Positions 1 to 11,400 are shown, counted from the stretch's first letter. The stretch is 64,000 bases of DNA from Undaria pinnatifida (GCA_012845835.1 JABAKD010000012.1:5013844-5077843); one strand, 5' to 3'. Made by a program: numbers and translations. Notes: generated from the letters alone by a model not told the origin.

Positions 1-1020
1 TTCGAAAAACAATCTGTTAAAAAAAACCAAGAAACTGCTTTTTCGAACCACGGACTACTCTTGCGTGCTTGCGTGGCCGTATTTCTCTCGTGCTATCTCT
101 GCCCCTCCTGTCTTTCCTCCTTCGTGTTGATAGTCATGCACCACGCTATTCCAGAGCCTCCACACGGCATATGAAAGAGAGGACATCCACGAGAGAGAGG
201 GACACATGCTCCGCTAGACGTGCACCATATGTTTCGCGAGGCTCTTCGCGTTAGGAGCCGTATACTGTATACCACATGTTTACCTATCCGAAAAACTGAA
301 TTAAGGAAAACAAAACTTCCACTCAATGAACAGCCCCATAGACAGCAGTAGTGGGTATACGGCGAAACGCAACCCCCCGCCCTCCCCGAAATTCCGACGA
401 TTGTATGAATAGGTTAAGGAGCCCCGTCATTCAGAAACGTAGCACCAGTCGAGGGTTGGTTTGCTTCGTGTTGTGCGTCCTTGCGTCTTTCGTGGCATTT
501 TTTGTCGGTTGATGTCCCAATCCAGGAAGAATCTCCTTCTTCTGTTGGTTTTATTCTATTTTCTTCTTTTAGGCTTGCTTTTGATGTGTTTAACACCCCA
601 ACCCCGGTACGCTGACATTTCCGTTGATGTTGACGTGATTTTGGTATCTCTGTTCACAGTCGTGTGATCACATCATTTGTATCTCTCTTCGATGAGCATT
701 CAGGATGAACGCTGACTGGGTGTTTTCATTAATATGTCGTTGGGTGGTAGAAGTAACCGACAACACACAACACAAACACACCCGGCACGGCAGTGCTGTA
801 GAGCTGATGAAACTGCCAGACAGTACTTGCGTATACTCGTACTCGCAGTTGCACGTGCACGTGCTCGTATTCGCACAAAACGCTCGGGATCGGGACCTCG
901 GGGTGCATCTATTAATCTGCAACTGCTCGTAGGTGAAGGTTGTCTCTGAAAGCGTTGTCAGCGAAAAATAAGATGCCAATTTTGAAATGTTTTCCTATTA
1001 TTTACTTGTTCAACCTCTCC
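1..1020. other. Gene-free stretch, left edge
   Basis: Only short overlapping open frames on both strands, none with a recognisable domain. Near 415-440 there is a minus-strand scrap of the dispersed family whose hallmark is a CATTCAGAAAC block (see 4320-5130). Nothing else recognised. Confidence 0.5.
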
Positions 1021-1255
1021 ATACGTCAAGATCCAAACAAAAGCTCGAGAATCCGCCCAAAATACAAAATTTTGGCGATTTCTCGCTTGCCTCCCTCGGC
1101 TCCCACACGCGCTCACGGCCAGGTGCGGAACGGATAAGGCAGGGCGAGGGGTGTTGGAGCTGCCCCTCGAAGACAACGCTCCAACGAACCGATTTGACTG
1201 AGAAATTTGAGGTTCCAGAATCCCACACTAAGGCCGAGACGAAAAAAAAAGTCCT
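1020..1255 (-). repeat. Degenerate copy of the R1 dispersed repeat
   Basis: Reads in reverse like the better copies at 6590-7265, 11400-12000 and 13970-14290: a block around TTCCAGAATCCCACAC, a G-rich stretch with the CCCTCGCC counterpart, then the CGAACGGATAAGGCAGGGCG region. Short open frames in several copies translate alike, but they are not longer than expected from copied DNA, so I treat R1 as non-coding. Confidence 0.5.
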
Positions 1256-1675
1256 TGCCAATCCCTGTTTTCTCAAATTCGTACATCATTTTATATATAG
1301 ATATGCGGTGATACTACCATCCGTTTTTACCATCACCCCCCCCCCCGCAACGACGCCGTAATACATGCCAATCACTGCGCGGGCTAGACAACCTGGGTAC
1401 CGTTTCTTTGTTTTCTTTTGGCGGTCACCATGATGGTTATCGAGTTAGATAATATTGTGCGGGGTGGACGACCCTAACTCCGCACAAGGGGAATGATTGC
1501 ATCACCTAGTGTGAGTATGGTAAGGCACCCACGCGGCAGTTACAATGTAATAGTACCCATTGCTGTCTCTGGAGTGGCCACGCCAGAAAACAAAGTTTAA
1601 CTCATTGGCGCTGTCATCCATAGGCAAGAAGGTAGGTGCGAGGTGCCGAAGTCCGTCTTACGAGCGGTTCTTTGA
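1250..1675. other. No gene seen
   Basis: A poly-C run near 1338 and AT-rich unique-looking sequence. The phrase GTGCGGGGTGG at about 1457 recalls the ~200 bp array at 9.5-10.7 kb, but the similarity is too short to call. Confidence 0.4.
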
Positions 1676-1678
1676 AGG

Positions 1679-1862
1679 ATGCAGTTAACTCTTCATGCGA
1701 CTCGCCGAACACCTCACGATGTTTTCCGCTTGGTGCAAGCAATGTCTGTCTGGTTGGTGACAACCCGACGTGCTCCGTCCCGGCATAGTTGGGATGCGAG
1801 GGTCTATAGTCATACGACTACGGCCATGCACAAACTGAGTACACCCTCCCCCCCCCCCTCCG
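1679..1862 (+). mobile_element. 3' end of a non-LTR-type element, family 2
   Basis: The block GACGTGCTCCGTCCCGGCAT, followed by a (GGG/TCT)ATAGTCATACGACTACGGCCATGCACAA-like region and a TGA stop, runs into GTACACC and a long C tract. The same block occurs in reverse at 25031-25340 and 31510-31560. The shared terminus, TGAGTAC followed by C-rich sequence, is also seen on the LINE family at 5640-6460, which suggests a retrotransposon 3' end. The remaining open frame is short and has no recognisable domain. Confidence 0.5.
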
Positions 1863-2039
1863 ATACAATCTCTCCTGGGGGGTGTTTTATCTTGTTATCT
1901 TGCGTCTTACACTAGTGGTGCACCCACTTTAAGGCCACCATGATAAGTAAGTGCCAATTTAGATGGTTTTATAGCTCGGCTCTGGTCTTGCCTTTTAATA
2001 CCGCAAACATGATCCCATGGTGATTCCAAGTAGATAATG

Positions 2040-2365
2040 TTTTGTGACAAACCTATTTACTTGGTTTTATCTCTACCATGGCCTTAAACCGAATGGTATT
2101 AAAATGGAGGTCTTATCCCTACTACGGTCTTTTACCACTGCAAAAGTAATCCTAGTATTAATTCGAAGTGGAACTATTTACTTGGTTTTATCTCTACTAT
2201 GGCCTTAAACCGAATGGTGTTAAAATGGAGGTCTTGTCCCTACTACGGTATTTTACCACTGCAAAAGTAATCTTAGTATTAATTCGAAGTGGATTGTTGT
2301 ATGCGTGGCAAATCGATTTACCTGGTCTTATCTCTGGTATGGTCTTAAACCGGATTGTCTTGAAA
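2040..2365. repeat. Tandem repeat, ~115 bp x about 3
   Basis: Three successive units start with TTTACTTGGTTTTATCTCTA or a close variant and share GGCCTTAAACCGAATGGT, ACTACGGT and AATTCGAAGTGG blocks. The third unit is diverged and truncated. Non-coding as far as can be seen. Confidence 0.8.
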
Positions 2366-2621
2366 GGGGTACACCATATAGTCTACACGCTGCCTTCCCG
2401 TGTAGGAGTGGGTCCAGCTATGGTTCACCTACGAAGCCAAACACCGAAAGAAAAAGCGAAGAAAAAGCACGCCGCCTCAAAAGAGCTCCTGAAGCACAAA
2501 GGTAAAAATAGTTTTGAAATGTAAGTACACGCTAAAAATCGTTGGTCTTCAACTCGACAGCCAACAACACTGCAAAAGAAAGGTTTCCAGACCGTTGAAA
2601 ATAAGTCACCTCTTTTTGTGA

Positions 2622-2815
2622 AGCAGAATATCAGGTCGTCCAGCATGTCAGGTTGTCCAGAATATCGGGTTGTCAAGAATACCGGGTTGCCCAGGATATC
2701 AGGTAGTCCAGAATATTGGGTTGTCAAGAATATCGGGTTGTCCGGAATATCGGATTGTCCAGGATATCAGGTTACCTAGAACATCGGATTGACCAGAATG
2801 TCAGGTTGGCCAGTC
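2622..2815. repeat. Minisatellite, ~19-20 bp unit x about 9
   Basis: Unit consensus is close to CCAGAATATCGGGTTGT with point variants in each copy. Followed at 2860-2945 by a G-rich tract. Confidence 0.85.
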
Positions 2816-3102
2816 TTCGCTTGTCTTGGCCTGTTAAATTGCGTTGAAGCGAGTCGGAAATGGCGAGAGGGGGAGGAGGAGGAGGGTGGGACGTTGGGGG
2901 GGGCAGGAGGTTGGGGGGGGGCGTGCATAGGAGGGGGGGGGACAGGTGATCAGATGATCAAGTACTGTTATTCCATTGTCGCTGTCCGCCCTGCCTGACA
3001 GAGCGGTGGTGAGAAACATGAAAACCAGTTGGTGCATACCAGTATATACAGTCTATCTGTACAGCTACTAATGGAAATTATTGCGTAATGCCGATGACGG
3101 TG

Positions 3103-3250
3103 GTGTTGGTGTTGGTGTTGGTGTTGGTGTTGGTGTTGGTGTTGGTGTTGGTGTTGGTGTTGGTGTTGGTGTTGGTGTTGGTGTTGGTGTTGGTGTTGGT
3201 GTTGGTGTTGGTGTTGGCGTTGGTGTTGGTGTTGGTGTTGGTGTTGGTGG
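3103..3250. repeat. Hexanucleotide array (GGTGTT)n
   Basis: Nearly pure GGTGTT repeats, about 24 units, with one GGCGTT variant near 3213. All frames are open because of the repeat; none is a gene. Confidence 0.95.
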
Positions 3251-3523
3251 TGCATGCTACCTGCAGTAGGAGCGAACCTAATTTTTGTGAAGCTCCTTCC
3301 TCGCTTGAAAGGGCTTCCATACCTTACCCCAAAACTGACATTTTTTGTGAATAAAATGAAAGTGACAACTCGATGAATAAAATCATGGCCTAGGTATAAA
3401 AAACGTCAATATATCGCAAAAACAAGAATGCCATTCCCACGATCTTGGGTTAATACTTTCGCCAAAAAAGGTATACGTTACCACTTCTATCGTAGCACGT
3501 GGTTTTTTTCTTAGAGTATCATA

Positions 3524-3795
3524 AAAATTTAAAATACACTCCATCCAGCTATGAGATCGAAGATTCCATCGAAACTCATCTTTGCAAGCTGTGTGTTACT
3601 CCGATCGCGCGTATTGCTGGGTGTGTGGGGGGGGGGGGTGTTCCTCAATAACGACTTGATAGGTCTCCGACTCCCCTTAGAACTACAGTAGTGTAGCTCG
3701 TACCAGGGTAAACAAGGTGATGTTAATCGATCTGTGCACGGAAAGCAACAACACCTGTTTCTGGGTGATAGACGTGAACCCATTTTCAACTCCTA
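3524..3795. repeat. Dispersed repeat R2, copy 1
   Basis: Contains the string CATCCAGCTATGAGATCGAAG, then GATCGCGCGTATTGCTGGGT, a G run, and TAGAACTACAGTAGTGTAGC. Related copies lie at 19570-19820 (reverse), 20434-20560, 43362-43445, 55122-55500 and 59780-60060. Length about 300 bp when complete; no coding capacity seen. Confidence 0.75.
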
Positions 3796-4488
3796 AAATT
3801 ATCCTAGTCTAACTCCGAGTGTTTTGTCTCCATGTCAAAAATGCGGTGCTAAAGGGATTGAAAGCTCATCATGCTGCACATTTTCGGATGGCCAACAAAA
3901 CAAAACTAATAAAAGCTTTTCGTAGCGGTCATGGGGAGCTTACCGGGAGGGTCCATGCGGGGGGCAGAAGACGCGTGCTACGCTACAATAATAGAGGTAT
4001 TGCATTGTGGCTGAAAATGTATTTTGAGAATGATGGAGCTCCTCAACTCCAAACTCGTTATTTTTTTTTTTTTGCGAATAATTTCCGTTGAATACCGAAT
4101 TCACCCCACGCTAGGTAGGGGTGCAGCAGAAGATTGTAAGAAGTTTCTGAGCTCCTAACGCGAGGAGGGCAACCATAAACATCACGCGAAACATGACTTC
4201 TTCGAAGACATTCGTTCGCGCAACTCCCGGACCAACCGTTCTAAGCGCTAGTCCTGAAACAAGTACACTCGTCCAGTTATCATACGTACCAATCGATAGT
4301 TCCACACTTTGAGGAGGAACTCAACCGGCATTCAGAAACAGTTTGGCCCAAAACTTGCAGATCCTACCGTGGGATGACTCTCCCTATAGTAGGCCACGGA
4401 AACGTTCATAGGCTGGCTCTTCCCCCCCCCGCTAAAACAAACAAAACAGTTGTTGGGAGAGGTAGAGGGCTCGATAACTGAGGGGCCT

Positions 4489-4582
4489 GCCTCAGACAAA
4501 AAAAGGTGTGCCTCCATCGACCGTCGCATGCGTCAGGAGAACGCGTACTACGGTAGGAGTACACCTGTTTTTCGTCTGAGGC
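4489..4582. mobile_element. Short foldback unit, 94 bp
   Basis: Left arm GCCTCAGAC, A-run, GGTGTGCCTCC; right arm GGTAGGAGTACACC, T-run, GTCTGAGGC. The arms are near-perfect inverted repeats around a ~40 bp loop carrying GACCGTCGCATGCGTC. Size and structure fit a tiny MITE-like foldback. Confidence 0.75.
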
Positions 4583-4603
4583 TCGTCACTATTGTTGAAG
4601 AGC

Positions 4604-4691
4604 CTCAGACAAACAAAAATGTGTACCTCCATCGCCAATGCATGCGTCAGAAGACGTGAGCTACGGTAGAGGTACACCTTTTTTTTGTCTG
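4604..4691. mobile_element. Second short foldback unit, ~88 bp
   Basis: Arms CAGACAAACAAAAATGTGTA.. and ..GGTACACCTTTTTTTTGTCTG mirror each other, with a loop resembling that of the 94 bp unit just upstream. Two adjacent units in the same orientation suggest local duplication. Confidence 0.7.
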
Positions 4692-5249
4692 AAACGGTTT
4701 CTGAATGACGGGGGGGATCCAAAATCGCCCGGGGAAAAAATCGCTATTTTTTGTTTTTTACGCGATTGTGTTTGGTGTATCTCCAGGCCGTGGGATTTTT
4801 TCCCCGGTGCTGTCTGTTGTAGCAGTTCTTTTGGAGGGGTTTTTTCTCCTTATCCATTTTTTGGGGGAGGAGGGCCGAAGCTACTCCTCGAGTGAACGGC
4901 CTCGACACATGCTACGGTACTATAGAGGTGCGCTGGCTCCTTGTTGCCTTCTGAGGGTGGTGACGTAACAAAATACTCTATGTGCCTCACCCAAAAAGTT
5001 CCTTCGTTTGGAGCAAAACCGAATGTGCAATCCTATAAAAAAACCCAGTGGTGTCAGGCATACTAAAACAGTAATTTTGCCGAAAACAAGAATGGCATTA
5101 TTCCGACGACTTTAGGTTTTAGCTACAACGTGGTATACCTTAATTCCTTAATGCCTCTATCGTAGCAAGTGTCGAGGCTCGCCACCCATAAAAAAGCCAA
5201 AAAACGGTATACCTTAATACCAGGTATATCGTAGCATGCGTCCAACCTC

Positions 5250-5640
5250 TACCGCAGTAGTATGTGTCAGGGAGTAGGTTGGATTATAAAAGGAACAGAC
5301 GCGGCAGTTTAAGGCTGCGTTCCAGGGGAAAAAAAGCAATAACTACTACTGCTACTGCTGTTTATTTTTTTCTCGCGGATTCGTCGTCTTCTTGGGGCAT
5401 TTTTTACACTCATCACGCCGCACATGAAGTGTCAGACGATAAACGAAACAATAGCAACGTTGGAGTCTCGTTCTACGGTACAACCCCCCCCCCCCAACGA
5501 AGGGAACGCGAAGTTCGTAAAACAAATGGAAACAGTGCAGATGACAACAGCAGCTAAAAAGATGCTAGGATGCTCAAGTACGACGTGTAGTACAGTATTA
5601 AGAGCAGAACGTAGCCACTTAAAACAAATAGAGACGTTAG
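5250..5640. other. No gene seen; repeat scrap
   Basis: Short open frames on both strands with no recognisable domain, and an internal C run near 5487. The right end grades into LINE ORF2 sequence. Confidence 0.4.
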
Positions 5641-6425
5641 AAAGTTGAAATGGCAATATAAAGTAAAGAATATGCCAGAAAACAGGTTGCCAGCCAAAGT
5701 TGATAGGGCTGTATGGGAGAATATCACAAAAGGGTGAGCTAGAATAAGATGGGATAACGTAGTCGAGAAATATGGAAGAATTTAGGGGGGGGCCAAGAAG
5801 AGGTACTGTCTTGTAGAGAAGTTTGGCGGGTACAAGACAGAAGTAAGCAAAATAATAGAAGAAAGGGAAAGGCTAGCGCTGATAAATAAGGTGAAAGAAG
5901 AGAAGCATTTAGATATATACGGGGGGTTGAGGCAATATGTTGGAATGAAAACGTATCCGCACGGCCCAAAGGACTAAGCGAAAAAGCTGAAACTACGATT
6001 TCGTGCAGGGGACCTGGACCTACCAGAAGAAGAAAGAGGTACACCAGTAGTCGGGAGGAGGAAGACGTGGCTACAAATATGTGCCCGTGTGGCACAACAA
6101 TAGAGAGTAGGACTTGAAATGTACAAGGAGGAACGGGATGCGTTAGAGGAGGAGATGAGTAAGTTAGACGTATGTGACATGGAAGAGTTTGGTAGCCTAC
6201 AGAGTAGCGAGAAAACGATCGCTATCCTAGGAGATAGATGGTGGCCGCAGATGGCGAAACAGGACGGGGATAGGATAAACAAACAGTTTACTTGCAGTAT
6301 ATGGAAGAAGCGTAACGAGCGCCCAAATGTTGGAGGTGTCTTTATTAGGAGTAGGAACGGTGCTCCGTCTCGAAATGGATGCATAGTCAATGGTCACATG
6401 ACTAAGGCAAGCAACAAATGAGTAC
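5640..6425 (+). pseudogene. LINE ORF2 C-terminal fragment
   Basis: Decayed end of a non-LTR retrotransposon polyprotein, after the reverse transcriptase. Its last ~100 codons (6119-6421) are open and end in a run of basic and polar residues before TGA. Upstream, pieces of the same protein lie in different frames, with a CPCG motif near 6084, so several frameshifts and stops separate them. The stop is followed by GTACGCCC and a long C-rich tail. Related minus-strand 3' ends are at 24900-25025, 27480-27700 and 31555-31885. The protein ends look like LINE C-termini known to me by pattern; no search was possible. Confidence 0.7.
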
Positions 6426-6475
6426 GCCCGCCCGCCCCCCGCCCCCCCCCCCCTTCCCCGCCGCCCCCACCATAA
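6426..6475 (+). repeat. C-rich 3' tail of the LINE copy
   Basis: Begins directly after the TGAGTAC terminus and is almost pure C with G and T interruptions. It takes the place where a poly(A) tail would be expected. Confidence 0.6.
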
Positions 6476-6589
6476 CCTACTAACCTTACGCGTGCAGTAA
6501 GCCCATTTTATATTCGGCGACCTATCCCCCCTCACCGGTCATACGACTGCAGGATATACATATACATTAAAAAAAACATTCATTGTTTC

Positions 6590-7270
6590 AGGGATTCGGT
6601 CAGGAGTTTTTTCGTTCCGGCCTAAGTATGCGATTCGCGGAACTGGAAGTCTCGGTCCAATAGCTTCGTTCGAGCGCCGGCTTCGGGGGGTAGTTCCAAC
6701 GCCCCTCGCCCTGCCGTGTCCGTTTCTCACATCGACGTGAACGCGGACGGATGCCGATCGAGACAAGCGAGAAGTTGCAAAAATACCGCATGTCGAGGAG
6801 GAGTTCCGGAGATTTTTGGATGTACCTTAATGTCTGCAGCGCCTGGATGATTTACAAAATTGGCGTCATTTCCAAACGGTAGTTGCTAATGTTTGGAATT
6901 TTGCGGTGGCATGCATATATATAAAATCGTTATTTGGTTTCAGGGATTCGGTCAGGAGTTTTGTTTCGTCTCGACCCAAGTATGCAATTCGCGGAACTGG
7001 AAGTCTCGGCCAAATAGCTTCGTTCGAGCGCCGCCTTTGGGGGGCGGCTCCAACGCCCCTCGCCCTGCCGAGTCTGTTCCGCACATCGACGTGAACGCGG
7101 ACGGATGCCGAGCGAGACAAGCGAGAAGTTGCGAGAATACCGCATGTCGCGGAGGAGTTCCGGAGATTTTATATGTATCTTAATGTCTGCAGCGCCTGGA
7201 TGATTTACAAAATTGGCATCATTTCCAAACGGTAGTTGCTAATGTTTTGAATTTTGCGGTGGCATATACA
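6590..7270. repeat. R1 repeat, two tandem ~350 bp units
   Basis: Both units begin GGGATTCGGTCAGGAGTTTT and share CGCGGAACTGGAAGTCTCGG, CGACGTGAACGCGGACGGAT and GGAATTTTGCGGTGGCAT-type ends. The period is about 352 bp and identity is high by eye. Confidence 0.85.
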
Positions 7271-8040
7271 ACTTATTATTGTGCGGGCACAGATTGTGAG
7301 ACAGACTAAACCAAACAACCGCAATTAATCAAGGCATGGAGCAAGTAAATCGCTAGCGTACCGGGTACTAGAACACAACAAAACAGACCAGAGACCTTAA
7401 AAATAAAAACTAAACACAACGAACGGAGTGGTCGCTCTTAAAAATCGCAGTACGAGAAGCAATGTTTTGTCAGTCTTTTTGGCCGCCGCTCCAAAGAGTC
7501 GTTCCGTATATATTGGTCCACGATCAACGATCCATCTTTCAGGACCGCATAATATATCCCACACGAATTCCATGTACATTTATCCCCGCAAACGGAACCT
7601 GGATGCACTTCTAAAGGTAGGTGTGATTATCAAGGTATATAAGGTGTTTCGAACGCTTTGATGTGTGGTTGCCAAAATTGCGCTGGCTGCTGCCTGTTGT
7701 TGTTGTTGTTGTTGCTGGTCAATCCGTTCAGCACCTCGACGTGAACGCGGATGGATGCTGAGCCAGACAATCGAGAAGCGCGCAAAAAGATGTATTTTGA
7801 GCGGTACTCTCCAGCTATTCTTGGGATCTTGATGTATGGAGCGGTTGATACAATAAAGCTTGGCAAGACATTATTCCCAAATTGGCGTCATATTTTGTCC
7901 CAAACCTAATATTGTTTACTCTAAAAAATAATTCCCACGGTATTGTGGTAGGTATCATAGTAGTGCATTTATTTGTTGAATTTCGGTACAGGCACACGTA
8001 CATACATACATGGATATAGACGTGGCAAGCGGACGCATGA
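7270..8040. other. No gene seen
   Basis: AT-richer sequence with a short (GTT)n run at 7696-7715 and an R1 fragment at 7725-7830 (CGACGTGAACGCGGATGGAT). No domain recognised in any frame. Confidence 0.45.
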
Positions 8041-8659
8041 CTATAACGAGGAGGAGGTAGTAGTGGTGACGATTACTGCCCCAGAAAAATCCACACAGCA
8101 GCATTGTGAGTGGCTGCGTCTCCGGGGCCCCGAGGGTGGTATTATACAAGTTCGGACAAATCGACTTGGTTTGTACTCTCTTGCAAGCAATATACTTCGA
8201 CGTAGGTACGTACGAATAAGACCACAAACAGCGATGCTCTATTACACACAAAATGCTTTTTGTCCATGACATATTTTATGGCATGGAGCGAGGGTGTACC
8301 ACACATTTTCGACACAAAAAGTAAGGGGAAAAATAATCGTTCCTCCTGTTGTTGAGCTGCGCCACGCAAAGGTCGTAGTAAACGTCGACAGTATCCACGG
8401 CAAAGAAACCCGTGAGTGGCATGCATTCGTCCCGTATCGCATCGTTCGCGTTTAGTGTTTTTTTTCCCTGAGAAGACTCTTTGGAGGATGGCGTGCTTTG
8501 TTGTTGCTGTGGTCCCTGACTCCGTTGCTGTAGTCGTTGGCCGGCCAAGTGCAAGCGGTCGTGTTGGTACGCAGCTGACGAAAATAAGTTTGTGTTGCGT
8601 CGTACTTGACGTGCTCCTTGCTGCCGATTGCTGATTGGTCATCTCTTCTACCAGTAGCG

Positions 8660-8992
8660 ATTTTTTTTCTCAGGCACACTTCTACTTTCCAGTTTCTGGG
8701 CATACAAGCCGTGATCACAGGTGCCGTCCTTCCCCCCCCCCCCCCCGGTTATTGCCCCTTCATTTTTCTTTTGCGCATATGTGGTTCAGCACCCACTGAT
8801 CGTCGAGTTTTCATCGAGTGTTGCTAGCTCACGCTCTCGCGCTTTCCGCAAGTCAGTTAGTGCACAAGAAAAAGCCTCCCGAAAAATTATACGAGTACGA
8901 ACTCGGGGGGAACCGAACTCACGAAATTGACCTATCTATACCAGGCTCGAGGATAACATGATACGCCACAGGGGCAGTGGGTAATATAGAGC
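8660..8992 (-). mobile_element. SINE-2, tRNA-derived
   Basis: In reverse, the head carries a tRNA-like B box (GTTCGGTTCCCC region) and the phrase ATCCTCGAGCCTGGTATAG; the body contains GCGGAAAGCGCGAGAGCGTG; the 3' end reads CCAGAAACTGGAAAGTAGAA. Better copies are at 43665-43960 and 58895-59185. Confidence 0.75.
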
Positions 8993-9440
8993 CGGTGGCC
9001 CCGGTGGTCTAGTTGGTTTACACTATTGATACTATGAATAGCGTTGGTCCTTGAGTTAAATAACCACCGCGTTGTGAGCTTTGTTGACTTTATTTATTTG
9101 AGAAATAAACAAGAAGAAACGGATCAACTAACTGCTGAAATCGCCAAGCAGCGTGGGTAGGTACAATTCGACGCGAATCGTCGAGGGACGAAAATGCTGA
9201 ATTCTTCTCGCCATCAAAATTAGGGCATGTACCGCAGTGGGGATGGGGGAGGGGAATCTGAGTTGTACTACTGGGAGGGCGAGAGTAGTGCGAGCATCAC
9301 AATAAATAGGATGGGGAAAAGAAGAGAAATTAAATGTAGTACTGCTGCTGTAATAATACGATACCCAAGCAAGTTGCACCGATCGATTCGATCTGGACCG
9401 ACTGCTGTATATTATGCAATTGGTCCATGTACAACTTCTC
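8993..9440 (+). mobile_element. SINE-1, tRNA-derived
   Basis: The head GCCCCGGTGGTCTAGTTGGT matches a tRNA A-box region; GCGTTGGTCCTTGAGTTAAA replaces a standard B box. The tail contains AAACGGATCAACTAACTGCT and CGTGGGTAGGTACAATTCGA. Other copies: 12262-12480, 13072-13500, 56373-56700, the last with the best B box (GAGTTCGATTCCC). Confidence 0.7.
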
Positions 9441-9539
9441 CGATCACAGGCTAGTATGAGATGAAAGTCATTGAACTTGCTGAACTTCTTAGTGAATGGT
9501 GGTTTCCTCTATCCACGAACCCCGGCCGAGCCCATCAAT

Positions 9540-10670
9540 CGAAGGTTGGGTTACTCTGTGCGGGGTGGTATCGAGGCAGGGGGTCAAACGAAATGTCCGC
9601 GTACCGCGGGGTTGGGGTACACGAACAAAAAGTCAGCAGTAGCGCGAGTTTCCCCAATTTTTTCCATTGAAAATAACTTGAAGGGTTTCTGAACCGGGGT
9701 TGGACCCTGTTCTGTGGTTCTGGCGTTGTATACGAACCTCAGCTACCTAAGGCTTCCACACCGTGCGGTGTGGTGTCGACCCGGGAGAAGTCGGTTTTCG
9801 TCCCCGGTTTGTTGGCGTTGATGGGGTATGGAAGGATTTCTGGAACGGTGATGGGGCGCTATCCTCATCGGGTGCGTCGAAACGCCCCCCGCCCGTTTGC
9901 TGGTCTATCTCCTCACCGGGTGTCCCTGGCTCGACGAGCTGCACAGCCACTCAACGATAAGCCAATGTGAATAATAGATGATTGTCGCACCATGGTGCGG
10001 GGCTGTGTCGACCCGCGGGAGAAATTGGATATCGTCCCCGGTTTGCCAGGATTTCTGGAACGGGTACAGGACTATATATCCCCCCATGGTGGCGTTGCCC
10101 TTATGTCCGAGCCCCAGCCAATCAGCGGTAAGTAAATACGGTTGGAGTTCCACGTCGTGCGGAGTGGTGTCGACACGGGAAGTCATCACTATTGTTCTCG
10201 CGTTTTTGGAGCTGTAGAGATTCGGGGGATTCATGAATCGGGGATGGGACCCTATTTTTCCCGTGTGCGACGGAAATGCCACCCATTGATGGGCCTCTAT
10301 CCGCCTAGGACGGCGCTGTGGAGCTCGAACCAATCGGCGATTAGCCAACGGGATCGGGGTTTTCTCACCGCGTAGGGTGGTGCCGACCCGAGAAAGCTCC
10401 GTTTGCTTCCCCGGTTGATGGAAGTTTTAGAGACGTGGAACGACCCCTGGACCGGGGATGGGACCCCATATCCTCCCGAGGTGGAGCTGGCTCAACATGC
10501 GAACCACGGCCAATCAGAAAGTCAGTCGGCTGGAGGAGTTGGGATTTCCACACCGTGCGGGGAGGTATCATGTGTGGATGATTCCGATCCCGGCATGTGA
10601 CTCTATCGTGCCCGGGTGACGCCTACTGTGTGTATGAATCCTGTCCAATGCGCGATCAGACAAAACTGAC
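9540..10670. repeat. Degenerate ~200 bp tandem array, 5-6 units
   Basis: Units share a GTGCGGNGTGGTGTCGACCC-like start (at about 9766, 9997, 10156, 10370 and 10555), CCCCGGTTTG, ATTTCTGGAACGG and an end with CCAATC(A/G)GC. Divergence between units is substantial. No protein-coding signal survives across units. Confidence 0.75.
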
Positions 10671-10819
10671 ATATTTTTATTTTCGTCTAATAAAACCCGA
10701 GTCTTAAATACTTAGCTAACAAAATCGTAAGCGCTGTAGCCGCGTACTGTATCTACAAGAAGTGAGCGATCTACACAGCTAGCAACAAGCAGCAGCATTG
10801 CAATAACAGTCGAGGAGCT

Positions 10820-11057
10820 GAAGGACGAAGGCAGTCACACCACCGTGTTTCGCGCCTGGAACAACGTCAGCTCGTTTCTCCACGATCAGACAACACACCG
10901 ACAGTCGATCTGGGAGGCTCGGATCAAGATGATACTACTATATCATGCATTGTGTAGTTCAGAAGCTGGCTCAGTGCGCGTTTCTCGGTGGCTACGAAGA
11001 GGACACGCAGCGGACATGGTCAGTGACCTTACTGGCGCCGGATGCTTGATTGAGTAG
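10820..11057 (+). other. Unassigned open frame in a repeat
   Basis: An ~80-codon open frame ends in a run of mixed hydrophobic and charged residues before TAG at 11055. Its 3' part (from about 10985) is also present in the direct repeat at 13550. I do not recognise a domain. The frame is read-through from upstream, and a remnant of a mobile-element gene is the most likely explanation. Confidence 0.3.
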
Positions 11058-11400
11058 AACTATCATAAGAAACGCACTCGACACGTTTCGTCGCCAGACT
11101 AAAGGGTCAGTCGGCGTGTGGTCGGATTTATCCGATCGAAATCTGATGAGTGAAGCTCGGAATCGGATTCATTAAAAAAACGGTAGCTATTAATAGTGGT
11201 GCATTGTTATGATTGTTAGTATCTATCAAACTCTTGGCGTTACCTTTCATACTGTACGTGCAGACTATGACTGTGTGTGGTGACTCACTTTACTCTACCC
11301 AAGTATTGAATCGAACAATTCGAAGTGCTGCCGCGCCCTAGCCGAAGCATGGGTCCCGGCGAATGCCGGCACCCATGCGGAGCCCTTGTATATAGAATAA
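10985..11400. repeat. ~400 bp direct repeat, copy 1
   Basis: Matches 13548-13945 almost throughout (for example CACTCGACACGTTTCGTCGC and GATTGTTAGT). It ends with a 32 bp hairpin at 11347-11378 and GCGGAGCCCTTGTATAT. A shorter version without the hairpin occurs at 19430-19535. Confidence 0.85.
11347..11378. other. Hairpin, 14 bp stem with one mismatch
   Basis: GCATGGGTCCCGGC, loop GAAT, GCCGGCACCCATGC. The paired copy at 13891-13922 is perfect. Confidence 0.85.

Larger units (their letters stand above)
4320..5250. repeat. Cluster of R3 dispersed repeats
   Basis: Repeated phrases such as GGTTTCTGAATGACGGGG, GCATGCTACGATAGAGGTAT and GGCATTATTCCGACGACTTT occur in both orientations. The same family forms short tandem runs at 37300-37580 and 52890-53245 and single copies near 43200, 43620, 61020 and 63390. 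Two foldback units inside this cluster are listed separately. Confidence 0.7.
8040..9450. repeat. Composite repeat block, copy 1
   Basis: Order: a ~110 bp module starting CGAGGAGGAGGTAGTAGT, unique filler, a SINE-2 in reverse, a SINE-1 forward, and a distal tail with GATACCCAAGCAAGTTGCAC. The same order recurs at 12430-13540, so the block was copied as a unit or assembled twice from the same parts. Confidence 0.75.

Noticed and set aside
3081-3269. Gly-Val, Leu-Val and His-Gln repeat open frames
   Set aside because: Compositional result of the GGTGTT array.
6600-7145. Minus-strand frames that look alike in all R1 copies
   Set aside because: Similarity follows from recent DNA duplication; frames differ in ends and hold no known domain.
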